Source: Methanobacteriota archaeon (lineage in GTDB: Archaea; Thermoplasmatota; Poseidoniia; Poseidoniales; Poseidoniaceae). Taken from it: a stretch of 26,073 nucleotides of DNA. The position numbers and the translations under genes are program-made. This document shows positions 17,712-24,763 of the stretch, piece by piece. Location: the NCBI GenBank assembly GCA_002702945.1, contig PADF01000010.1, forward strand, positions 92,272 to 118,344. Reading direction: 5' to 3'. Numbering within the stretch: position 1 is the stretch's first letter; the number at the start of each line of letters is the position of its first letter. The notes beneath the pieces were generated by a model, which ran no database searches, was not told the origin of the DNA, and worked only from the letters and a program-made list of their open reading frames with translations.

Positions 17712-20060
17712 CTATGATTTCCCCTCCACATAAAGGGGCCGACCGCCCAGCGGCTTGAAAGCGCGACCTGAGCCATCGTAAAACTTGCCCATCCATTCTA
17801 CAAAGTGTAGACGGACGGCGTGAATTGTAGGTGAAAGAATACCTAATGCTATAGCAAATAACTGAATTAGAATAAACATAACAATGCCTAAAATCAAGGT
17901 TATGTAATCTCCGGAATCTAAAGCTGGGCCGATTTTCTCCCAGCCCATGGTGATAGATACTTCTGCAATCTTAACTCCGGCAACACCAACGCCCATAATT
18001 CTAAGGTAAGAGAGTGTATTTGCAAGCAAACCAAATGTTTCAATAGGACCCATAATGATACCACCAACCCATCCAAACTTCTCATAGATTGCTAATCCAA
18101 TAATCAAACTGATTAATCCTACGAAAATCATGATTGTCCAGATTTGAACTTCGAACAGAGGGTTATACCCCATCACCATATTTCTAGCCTGCATTGAGCC
18201 GCCGGTTAAGATAAGTAGCCAAGAACCTTTTTCGAAGTATGCTGCTGCTGCACCATGTGCCTTGAATACAGTGGCTAGACCGATAACTAGGCCTAGGAAA
18301 ATGTGCGCTATTCCAATGTAAACTGAAATAACAACATACTCTTGCAGGCCACCGCCAGGAGTTGCTCTATGGAAAGGCATGTGTAGGCCGCCAAGATTGA
18401 GTAAATCAGCAATAGTGTGAGGCAGGTGAACATTAGCGTAAGTCCAGTCATAGAAGCCAGCGAACGGTGATGAACTACCTAATTGGCCGGTATCATCCCA
18501 AACAAATCCAAATCCTTCAGCGAATATAATTCCCCAAATGATACACCATATCCCCATCCAGTTGAGAATCGTAAGTCCATTCTTTGCCAGTGGATCTTTT
18601 GCGAAGGATTTAGTTCCTAAGTAAGCCGCTAGTGAACATAAAACAAGTCCATATCCCCAATCCCCAAGAATCAATCCATAAAATAGAGGGAAGGTCATCA
18701 TGAGGAGCATTGACGGGTCATAGGTTCCGTACTTGGGCCTTCCAACCAAGTCAACCAATAGTTCGAATGGCTCAGTAACGTTTCCATTTACGAATTCAAT
18801 AGGAGGAGTAGTGTCTTCATCATGTTCGTCAGAGGAATGGGAAGAGGATGAATTAATAGATGAAATAGCTATATCCAATTCAGGAAGATTGATTTTTCCA
18901 TCTCTATTCAAGTCTATTGCTGCTAAGAATTTAGCCATATTCCATGGAGGTAAATCTTTGATATTAGCGGACTTTAGTGCTTGCTCTATTTCTTTGAACT
19001 CGAGGTCTCCTGAATCATCTAAATCCATTGACTTGAAGAATTGGAAAACTGACTGATTTGAAGAACTCAGGTAATCTGACAACATACTGAGTTCCTTAGG
19101 AGTATGATTCTCTTCGTGATTATCATCATGGTGGTGATGATGATGGTCTACGAATTCTTCTATAGAAACGTGTGATGCTACTTTTTCTAGATGGTTTCTG
19201 ACCATCTCTGACTTGTCTGTAGGGATCCAACCATCGAGAACGAATGCTTGGTTACTAACTGCCACTAATGTAGGTGCAGTGAAAATTTGTTCTTCTCTTT
19301 CAAGGTGTTCAATTGCTGCAACAAGCATTGAACCATTATTCTTAGACCACTGCGCAAGAGACTCATTTGAGCTGTCGATTGTTGATTCTAATGCTTCAAT
19401 CGATTTTTCAGTACTTGAAATTCTAGAGTCTGGAGTTCCTTCGCCGCTAGGTATTTGCACTGCTTTAGAGCCGAGTTCGGCTAAAGCGATTTGTACTGCA
19501 GCACCATCTTTAGGCCTACATGCTACTGCGATAATACCTTTGGCAACCTTCAGTTCAATATCATTTATGATATCACCAAATACATCTCTAGCCTTTGAAG
19601 ACTTGGCTGTCTCAGCCAAATAAATTTCAACACCGTCATATCCAGACATCAAATCAAGAGGAATTCCCAGAGGGGCAATTCTCATCAAGGCCTTGAGTTG
19701 TTCATTGAGTGATGTAATTTCAGATTCTGAATCCTTGATAAGTTCAACATACTCTAACGCTTTGTCGACTTTTACTTCAAACTCTTCAAGGGATGAATTG
19801 ATTTTATCTCGAGATGTTTTCTCAGTCAATGTACTAAACGCATTTACTTCAGATTGAAGGGAGCGCACTTTTGTCAATAATCTACTAACTATTTCCGACT
19901 TATCACTCTTTATTGAAGCGCCAACTCCAATCCCGTCCTCGAAGCGCCCATATTCCTCAATATGTATACATTCTAGATTCGTACATGCTCGAATTACATC
20001 CTCTAATTTACCAACTGGGGCCGCTACCGTTAGGCGAGACATTTCAGCGGTTTCAAGCAT
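17712..20060 (-). CDS. atpI: A-type ATP synthase subunit I (stator, a subunit) with EF-hand insertion
   Basis: About 782 residues, roughly 100 more than typical archaeal subunit I. Residues 1-300 form the soluble N-terminal domain. Residues 305-418 are an insertion with a His6 stretch and two EF-hand loops. The canonical sequence resumes at PPIEFVNGNVTEPFELLVDL, then GRPKYGTYDPS, the usual linker to the membrane domain. About seven to eight membrane helices follow, beginning FPLFYGLILGDWGYG. The conserved arginine that faces the K ring is in NTLSYLRIMGVGVAG, and the family ending HAVRLHFVEWMGKFYDGSG is present. Subunit I forms the ion half-channels. ATG 20060 lies six bases after GAGGTG, which overlaps the atpH TGA stop; an in-frame GTG at 20069 is inside that Shine-Dalgarno. 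Confidence 0.95.
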   Translation of the reverse strand: MLETAEMSRLTVAAPVGKLEDVIRACTNLECIHIEEYGRFEDGIGVGASIKSDKSEIVSRLLTKVRSLQSEVNAFSTLTEKTSRDKINSSLEEFEVKVDKALEYVELIKDSESEITSLNEQLKALMRIAPLGIPLDLMSGYDGVEIYLAETAKSSKARDVFGDIINDIELKVAKGIIAVACRPKDGAAVQIALAELGSKAVQIPSGEGTPDSRISSTEKSIEALESTIDSSNESLAQWSKNNGSMLVAAIEHLEREEQIFTAPTLVAVSNQAFVLDGWIPTDKSEMVRNHLEKVASHVSIEEFVDHHHHHHDDNHEENHTPKELSMLSDYLSSSNQSVFQFFKSMDLDDSGDLEFKEIEQALKSANIKDLPPWNMAKFLAAIDLNRDGKINLPELDIAISSINSSSSHSSDEHDEDTTPPIEFVNGNVTEPFELLVDLVGRPKYGTYDPSMLLMMTFPLFYGLILGDWGYGLVLCSLAAYLGTKSFAKDPLAKNGLTILNWMGIWCIIWGIIFAEGFGFVWDDTGQLGSSSPFAGFYDWTYANVHLPHTIADLLNLGGLHMPFHRATPGGGLQEYVVISVYIGIAHIFLGLVIGLATVFKAHGAAAAYFEKGSWLLILTGGSMQARNMVMGYNPLFEVQIWTIMIFVGLISLIIGLAIYEKFGWVGGIIMGPIETFGLLANTLSYLRIMGVGVAGVKIAEVSITMGWEKIGPALDSGDYITLILGIVMFILIQLFAIALGILSPTIHAVRLHFVEWMGKFYDGSGRAFKPLGGRPLYVEGKS
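18807..19148 (-). other. Inserted EF-hand pair with His-rich lead-in, inside subunit I
   Basis: An insertion of about 114 residues (305-418 of AtpI). It begins with DHHHHHHDDNHEENH (His6 at 19128-19145). EF-hand loop 1 is DLDDSGDLEFKE (18990-19025, residues 346-357) and loop 2 is DLNRDGKINLPE (18879-18914, residues 383-394). Both have acidic or Asn residues at positions 1, 3 and 5, Gly at 6, Ile/Leu at 8 and Glu at 12, so both should bind calcium. Helices flank each loop (FQFFKSM, IEQAL, AKFLAAI, LDIAI). A Ser/His/Asp/Glu linker (about 398-416) returns to the normal sequence. Confidence 0.9.
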
Positions 20061-20070
20061 CTTAAGCACC

Positions 20071-20382
20071 TCAAAGTGAAGTCATTTTATCTAGAATTGA
20101 TTTGACTGCTTTATCCATATTCTTAGAAGAACTGGACTCGATAGATTCAATCTCTTTTGAACCATCTTTTTGTACTTTTTTTGCTTCTTTATCTGCTTTT
20201 TCCCTTGCAGAATCAAGAGTAGATTGGGTATTGGCTACAGATTCGTCAGCAGCATTACTGACAATTTCTCCTGATTTCTTTCTAGCATCAGAGATAATTT
20301 TTGAGGCTTGCTCTTGTGCATCTGCTAATTGTTTAGCCGCTTTACGCTCTGTTTGCTTGATTTTACGAAGAACATCGGACAT
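20071..20382 (-). CDS. atpH: A-type ATP synthase subunit H (peripheral stalk)
   Basis: About 103 residues, almost entirely Ala/Lys/Glu/Gln coiled coil, starting SDVLRKIKQTERKAAKQLAD. It is similar in size and style to archaeal subunit H, which forms the peripheral stalk with E. Identification rests on operon position (before I) and composition rather than on a catalytic motif. The start is uncertain: ATG 20382 gives MSDVLRK, while TTG 20388 lies at the better spacing (5 bases) from AGGTGA at 20399-20394. First gene of the ATP synthase operon, with its TGA overlapping the atpI Shine-Dalgarno. Confidence 0.85.
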   Translation of the reverse strand: MSDVLRKIKQTERKAAKQLADAQEQASKIISDARKKSGEIVSNAADESVANTQSTLDSAREKADKEAKKVQKDGSKEIESIESSSSKNMDKAVKSILDKMTSL

Positions 20383-20400
20383 ACCCAAGTAAATCACCTA

Positions 20401-20491
20401 TAATTTGGCCAAATGTAGGGGGTTTATGAGTGTAGTGATTTATGTTTGAAACAATTTATTTTAGACTATGCCTTAAAATGGCTTCAGTGAC
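20401..20491 (-). promoter_or_regulatory. Promoter region of the ATP synthase operon, with a 12-bp palindrome
   Basis: The 91 bases between the methyltransferase stop and the operon. A/T-rich TATA-like elements on the reverse strand are TAAAATAAAT (20463-20454) and CATAAATC (20444-20437). A perfect 12-bp palindrome ATTTGGCCAAAT (20403-20414) lies where transcription should start or just after it, 4 nt from the Shine-Dalgarno. It is a plausible repressor site, though the binding factor is unknown. Confidence 0.45.
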
Positions 20492-21235
20492 TCATTCAGG
20501 CTTATGCCCTCTAAATCTACTAGACATGCCGAAAGGAAGTAATAATCTGCCCTGAACATTTTCAAATCCAACATCTTTCATAACCTTCCGGTAGTATCCA
20601 TTCGTTCCATAGTGAGAATATGTTCTAGCCAAACCCTTCCAAGGATGATCTTTCTTTTTTGTCACAATCCTGGCAATTAGCTGAACAACTGTACCCATCC
20701 AAATACGCCCTGCCAAACCATGCAACCAATTTGCTTTACCAGCATCACAAATCACTAATTGACCACCTGGTTTTAATACCCTAAATATCTCTTCAAGACC
20801 CTTTTTCTTATCTTGAAAGTCGCGAAAAGAGAATAGGCAAAATACTCGATCGAATGTATCATCTGGAAGAGGTATAGATTCTGCAATTGCCTCAACGTAT
20901 TTTGCCGGCTCTTCACCCCTTTCTTTCCTAGCGCCATCGACTCGCTTTTTTGCTACTCTCAACATCTCAGCAGAAGGATCTAAACATGTTACATCCAAAC
21001 CTACTAAGTCTTCTGCAAAAGAACCTGGTCCGCAACCTACTTCGAGAATTTTCATACCTTTCTCTGCGTGCCCCCTGACGTTCTTTCTCCAAACTTTATC
21101 TTGCCCGAAAGTCATCAGACGATTGACTCTATCATAATGTGGAATTGACTCTTCTAGTTGCTCTTCCAACTTTGTCCAAGCATCTAAATCGATACCTGAA
21201 GGGTCATAGCCACCAGTTGAACTCCTATCCGACAT
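20492..21235 (-). CDS. UbiE/MenG-family SAM-dependent methyltransferase
   Basis: A 247-residue class I methyltransferase. The SAM motif LEVGCGPG is at 64-71, LDPSAEML at 85-92, and the post-motif FSFRDFQDKKKGLEEIFRVL then KPGG at about 135-158. The lead-in YDRVNRLMTFGQDKVWRK (34-51) and the FSxRxFxD segment are marks of the UbiE/MenG/Coq5 family, which C-methylates quinone precursors (demethylmenaquinone to menaquinone). That substrate is therefore likely but not proven, since related enzymes act on other lipids. It has extra basic and Trp-rich segments near 165-200. ATG 21235 follows GAGGAG. A TATA-like GATATATC 30 nt upstream suggests its own promoter rather than reading from the KaiC-fold genes. 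The quinone link would fit with the adjacent ATP synthase. Confidence 0.75.
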   Translation of the reverse strand: MSDRSSTGGYDPSGIDLDAWTKLEEQLEESIPHYDRVNRLMTFGQDKVWRKNVRGHAEKGMKILEVGCGPGSFAEDLVGLDVTCLDPSAEMLRVAKKRVDGARKERGEEPAKYVEAIAESIPLPDDTFDRVFCLFSFRDFQDKKKGLEEIFRVLKPGGQLVICDAGKANWLHGLAGRIWMGTVVQLIARIVTKKKDHPWKGLARTYSHYGTNGYYRKVMKDVGFENVQGRLLLPFGMSSRFRGHKPE

Positions 21236-21260
21236 ACTAACTCCTCACGGCTAACCTCTT

Positions 21261-21270
21261 TTGATATATC
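21261..21270 (-). promoter_or_regulatory. Putative TATA box of the methyltransferase gene
   Basis: GATATATCAA on the reverse strand, about 26-35 nt before the ATG, in the 55-nt gap after the third KaiC-fold gene. The distance implies a very short leader. Confidence 0.4.
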
Positions 21271-21290
21271 GTTTTGCAAACTATACTTTC

Positions 21291-22094
21291 TCAAGCGATA
21301 CGCTCGACAGTTTCTGGAGTTATTCCTTCTTCTGGAGTGACTCGGAAAACGAGCATCTTCAAGTTTTCAGGGGCGTTTCGGAATTTGGAAACTATCATCG
21401 ATGTCTCGAAATCTGAACCGATGGTACGAACCCCGAAGGTAAGAACCATATCTGAAATACTGGAAAGTTCCTGCTTGATTGATGGAGAAAGGCCGTCAGT
21501 AGATACTGAAATCAACAATAAACCTCGATACATTTGAGCATGCGCTTGGAGCATTCTAACCATTGCTACAACTCTGGCAGGGTCATCTCTTTGAAGGAAG
21601 AAATCAAGACTGTCGATAACTGCTCTAAAATATGGACCTAGCGCCATAACTTCATTGGTCACTTCAGTCAGGTAGTCTTGTGTAACATCGTCGACAAAAC
21701 GCGTTTGTGCTAAACGTTGAATATCCTCCAACCTAAATCCTTCCAAACGATACCTACTCGCTAAAAGTTCTTTTTCTAGAACATTGGAGTTATATTCTTC
21801 CCCAATAGTCCTTACGTTGATGTCTAAAGGCCAATTGTATTTTTTGAAGATCCTAACGATTTCTGCTTGACCCTCGTTAGTAGAAATATAAAGCGTATTT
21901 TCGGCTTCTTCTGCAGGTGATACAAATTGTTTTGCAAATAATTCGCTTCCCGAACCAGTCTCAGTAAAGGCCACCATAGTGAAACCTCTAGGAACGCCAC
22001 CATTCATTTCATTATCGAACTTAGGAACTCCGAATGAACCAACACTGCCGAAGAATTTTTCATCCTCTTCATCGAAGTTAAATTCAGTAGCCAT
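21291..22094 (-). CDS. KaiC/RAD55-fold protein with degenerate P-loop (third of a tandem triplet)
   Basis: A 267-residue RecA-fold protein of the KaiC/ArlH (FlaH) type. The N-terminus has GSFGVPKFDNEMNGGVPRGF, matching the GxxxLDxxLxGGxPxG lead of KaiC. The P-loop position reads TETGSGSEL (44-52): the Walker A lysine is replaced by serine, so ATP hydrolysis is unlikely. YISTNEGQAEIV follows the P-loop where KaiC has its catalytic glutamates. Walker B-like AVIDSLDFFL and the C-terminal SKFRNAPENLKMLVFRVTPE (equivalent to KMRGT...FEIT) complete the fold. ATG 22094 follows AGGTGATTGAA, where the TGA stop of the preceding gene supplies part of TGAGGTG. Function is unknown. Confidence 0.7.
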   Translation of the reverse strand: MATEFNFDEEDEKFFGSVGSFGVPKFDNEMNGGVPRGFTMVAFTETGSGSELFAKQFVSPAEEAENTLYISTNEGQAEIVRIFKKYNWPLDINVRTIGEEYNSNVLEKELLASRYRLEGFRLEDIQRLAQTRFVDDVTQDYLTEVTNEVMALGPYFRAVIDSLDFFLQRDDPARVVAMVRMLQAHAQMYRGLLLISVSTDGLSPSIKQELSSISDMVLTFGVRTIGSDFETSMIVSKFRNAPENLKMLVFRVTPEEGITPETVERIA

Positions 22095-22104
22095 TTCAAT
22101 CACC

Positions 22105-22689
22105 TCAATGTATTACTACTTGGCCTCTATCAATTAAATCTGTACAGTATAGGTCTAAATTAGATAATACCAATGGAGGTGTTTGATCAGGAACATTGAG
22201 TATCACTGACAATACTTCTTGCTGCCTAAAGGTGTTGATTAGTGTATGAAGATACTCTGCCAACATCCTATCCTCATTGTATATTGCAAGAGCATTAACA
22301 CTATCTAAAAATACAAAGTTTCTCTCATGGTTGGTCGTTTTCAGTATATACAAGGTCCTCAATAGAACTGATTCAAGCATAATTGGACTATCCACGAAAT
22401 GAACATTGGAATAAGGCACATTAGTCCCTCCCAATATACCAGATGAAACCAAATCAATGAATTGGATGTGAGAGACATCAACGCCTATTGACTCAAATGC
22501 TTGAATAACTTCTGCAGCACCTCTACTAGCGCTAATGTATACTCCACTCATTTCAAACATCTGTAGCAATGGTAACATTGTACTAGCTGTAACCATGAAC
22601 GCATTGGAATTTCCACATCGAACTTGAAGCGCGCTATTGAGGGAAACTTCAGCAAGTTGATCGGATATTCCTTGGTCGATTTCAAACAT
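22105..22689 (-). CDS. KaiC-fold protein without P-loop (second of a tandem triplet)
   Basis: A 194-residue protein. It keeps later parts of the KaiC fold: GVYISASRGAAEVIQAFESI, then GVDVSHIQFID (the strand-helix after Walker A), and NFVFLDSVNALAIYNEDRML with Walker B-like aspartate. Both the LDxxLxGG lead and any glycine-rich P-loop are missing; the place where Walker A should be reads NAFMVTASTMLPLL. It should not bind ATP in the usual way. It is 100 residues shorter than the neighbours. It starts 2 nt after the stop of the first KaiC-fold gene and is followed by the third after 10 nt. A structural partner of the other two is likely; exact function unknown. Confidence 0.6.
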   Translation of the reverse strand: MFEIDQGISDQLAEVSLNSALQVRCGNSNAFMVTASTMLPLLQMFEMSGVYISASRGAAEVIQAFESIGVDVSHIQFIDLVSSGILGGTNVPYSNVHFVDSPIMLESVLLRTLYILKTTNHERNFVFLDSVNALAIYNEDRMLAEYLHTLINTFRQQEVLSVILNVPDQTPPLVLSNLDLYCTDLIDRGQVVIH

Positions 22690-22691
22690 AT

Positions 22692-23600
22692 CTAACTACC
22701 CCATTTGCCACTTGAATCACTTACTGCACCCCACTTTAGCATTGGCGTAAGCATAACTCCGATTGGAGTTAATTCAATAGCATGTTTAGCCCTGCTGTGA
22801 GACGTTCCTCTCATCTTTACAACTTGTAAGAATCTAAGCAAATGCCCCATTCTTTCAACGTCACCAAGTACAATTATTCCGTCTGCAATAGCTTCCTCGA
22901 CGCCGAAAGAAGACCAATGGGCGTTTTCTGTAGCAGACGTAATTTCTGCAATCAAAATAGTTGTACATCCCAGAGTTGCTAATTTCTTTCCTAAAGTGAA
23001 CAAGAAATCTCTGATTAATTGTTCCGATTTAATCTTATAACATAGAGTTGTAACTGAATCAATAACTAGTCTAGTAACTCCAATCGTATTTACAATATCT
23101 ACAATTGCTTTGATTAATGAATGGACGTCGTCTAAGTCAAATGATGACTTTTCTAGCCCAAGCCACGAATATAATACATCCATATCGAAAACATTGATTA
23201 ATCCCGAATCAACCATTTTAACATCAAAAAATTGGAATTGCCTAATATTTTCGAGTAATTTCACTGAAGGCTCAGTAGCGGTGAAATGAGCGCATGCTTC
23301 TCCTGCATTTGCTCCTCTAACTAGAAATTCCATGCCTAATGTTGTTTTTCCTGAACCACATGTCCCAGCAGCCAAAACAGTCGAACCATAAGGGATTCCA
23401 CCTCGTAAAATTTCATCTAATCCATGGACCCCTGTGATACATCTGTCACGAGAATACTGGCCAGCCGGTTGCATGGGGAACATATAGGCTAAATCGCTTA
23501 GGTTCATGAAGCATGCGCCCAAGTTGGCAAAATAATCTTGATTTGAATAGCGGTTGATTTCCACTAATTCCCAGGACTTGGGTGGTTTGGAATTGACCAT
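22692..23600 (-). CDS. KaiC/ArlH-like ATPase with intact Walker A (first of a tandem triplet)
   Basis: Up to 302 residues. The KaiC domain starts with CITGVHGLDEILRGGIPYGS (54-73), has Walker A GTCGSGKT (79-86), a glutamate in HFTATEPSVKL (105-115) near the KaiC catalytic position, Walker B LVIDS (178-182), and the C-terminal VVKMRGTSHSRAKHAIEL then TPIGV, as in KaiC, GvpD and ArlH. It is a single-domain form (KaiC has two). Start is uncertain: ATG 23600 overlaps the pilin-like gene by 37 nt. GTG 23564 overlaps its TAG stop by one base (TAGTG), and ATG 23507 gives a start closer to the domain. None has a strong Shine-Dalgarno. Likely a switch or scaffold ATPase. Confidence 0.8.
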   Translation of the reverse strand: MVNSKPPKSWELVEINRYSNQDYFANLGACFMNLSDLAYMFPMQPAGQYSRDRCITGVHGLDEILRGGIPYGSTVLAAGTCGSGKTTLGMEFLVRGANAGEACAHFTATEPSVKLLENIRQFQFFDVKMVDSGLINVFDMDVLYSWLGLEKSSFDLDDVHSLIKAIVDIVNTIGVTRLVIDSVTTLCYKIKSEQLIRDFLFTLGKKLATLGCTTILIAEITSATENAHWSSFGVEEAIADGIIVLGDVERMGHLLRFLQVVKMRGTSHSRAKHAIELTPIGVMLTPMLKWGAVSDSSGKWGS

Positions 23601-24640
23601 TCAAGGGTTGTTGCAGGTAAGTTTCCACTCCATTCAAGTGATTGCCCAGGAGTTAAGAAAAATCCAGTATCCCCGCCCCACTCTACTCTGAAAACTTCAG
23701 CAGGTTGGAATTCTGATAACTGGGTGTAACTTAACTTCACAATACCTCCACCGTCATCTAGCCCACTAACCATTCCAACACCTAAGAATCCGGATTGCCC
23801 CAAATCAAAAACGTGTGATGAATTGCCGAGATCTTGAGTTAATAAATCACCTGTAAATAAGGCAGTAGAATGTCCAGTAATAACTCCATCTTTTAGTAGC
23901 ATATTGGTACTAGAAGAAGACGAAATATGGCTGAAACTCCAGCCTTCAAGAGAGATTGCGAAATCATTAGGATTCAATACCTCTATCCACTCTGGTTCTC
24001 CTGATAATGAGCGCGGACTAATTTCAGTGATGTATAACTCATTAGATTTCCTACCTCCATCATGTACTTCCAAAATCAATTGAATTTTCTCCCCGCCTTC
24101 TTGAAATGTAACTGAAGCACTAGAAGATATTTCTGCGGAATTTCTTAGAGTCCCCCCCTCAAATAAATTAAGCCCAATACGTGAAATATTATCACTATCG
24201 ATTATTTTTATTTGCATGTAGAGACTAAAGCCATCATCAATACCTAATCCACTAAGTAAAGAATCTTCAGTGATATTTGATAAAGCAGCAATTCTTTCAT
24301 AGTCAAGATTGCCATCCAATACTAAACCTACTTGTACAATACCTTGCGATAAACCTTGGGCATCTATTCTGTGCCAATCCATGGTCGAATTATTGTAGTC
24401 CAATGAAGATTCAGTTACAGGTACATACCACCCACTATTTGATGTCATTCTGTCTAGACCATTGTATGCTGCTCGATCTATTCTATCTACAGATGTATCA
24501 TTTGAGCCCATTTCCAATTGCGCTAATGATAGAAATGCTGTTAAAATCATCAAAAATAAGGTGAAAGCTGAAAGAAATTCAATTACAGCAGTAAGGCCAC
24601 CTTCATCCCTTTGAATAGAATTAGTGGCATGCTTGCGCAT
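23564..24640 (-). CDS. Pilin-like membrane-anchored protein with lamin-tail domain
   Basis: A 358-residue protein. The N-terminus resembles an archaeal class III (type IV pilin) signal: polar RKHATNSIQRDEGG, then LTAVIEFLSAFTLFLMILTAFL, with an invariant-type Glu at position 21. Residues about 45-195 form an unfamiliar extracellular region. Residues about 201-335 read as a lamin-tail domain: ELYITEISPRSL, EPEWIEVLNPNDFAISLEGW and a glycine-rich later part (GGIVKLSY). The ending GNLPATTLEWSIPNHPSPGN is an open loop. Starting ATG 24640 has no Shine-Dalgarno; TCTATAGCC about 24 nt upstream suggests a leaderless mRNA. It heads a cluster with three KaiC-fold genes, reminiscent of archaellum ArlF/G with ArlH. 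Confidence 0.7.
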   Translation of the reverse strand: MRKHATNSIQRDEGGLTAVIEFLSAFTLFLMILTAFLSLAQLEMGSNDTSVDRIDRAAYNGLDRMTSNSGWYVPVTESSLDYNNSTMDWHRIDAQGLSQGIVQVGLVLDGNLDYERIAALSNITEDSLLSGLGIDDGFSLYMQIKIIDSDNISRIGLNLFEGGTLRNSAEISSSASVTFQEGGEKIQLILEVHDGGRKSNELYITEISPRSLSGEPEWIEVLNPNDFAISLEGWSFSHISSSSSTNMLLKDGVITGHSTALFTGDLLTQDLGNSSHVFDLGQSGFLGVGMVSGLDDGGGIVKLSYTQLSEFQPAEVFRVEWGGDTGFFLTPGQSLEWSGNLPATTLEWSIPNHPSPGN

Positions 24641-24763
24641 GTTTGTGGCAGAAAATGGCTATAGATGAGGTTACCTATTGACAGAGTTGTTTTAGTCTTA
24701 ATTTGGGCACTTTTTGTCGAATCTAAGCGATGAGTCTTTGAATGTTCAATGAGACGAAGGTGT
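24641..24763. promoter_or_regulatory. Divergent promoter region between the pilin-like gene and the secreted CARDB-like gene
   Basis: 123 bp with divergent genes on either side. On the reverse strand TCTATAGCC (about 24661-24669) sits 24 nt before the pilin-like ATG. On the forward strand TCTTAATTT (24697-24705) is a weak TATA candidate. A short direct repeat, GTGGCATG at 24625-24632 and GTGGCA near 24646-24651, borders the pilin-like start. No clear operator was seen. Confidence 0.35.

Noticed and set aside
17681..17776. N-terminal extension of atpK by 32 codons into atpI
   Set aside because: The extension lies in the atpI end in another frame. The GGAGGT Shine-Dalgarno and the signal-like start both support ATG 17680.
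18807..19148. His6 run in AtpI as a cloning tag or vector artefact
   Set aside because: It uses mixed CAT/CAC codons, is internal, and is surrounded by native low-complexity sequence, so it is taken as natural.
19213..19623. Plus-strand open frame of 136 codons opposite atpI
   Set aside because: Antisense shadow of the AtpI soluble domain, with no start signal.
20395..24640. KaiC-fold genes as part of a complete archaellum operon
   Set aside because: No archaellin, ArlI or ArlJ is seen in the window; only the ArlH-like fold and a pilin-like N-terminus are present.
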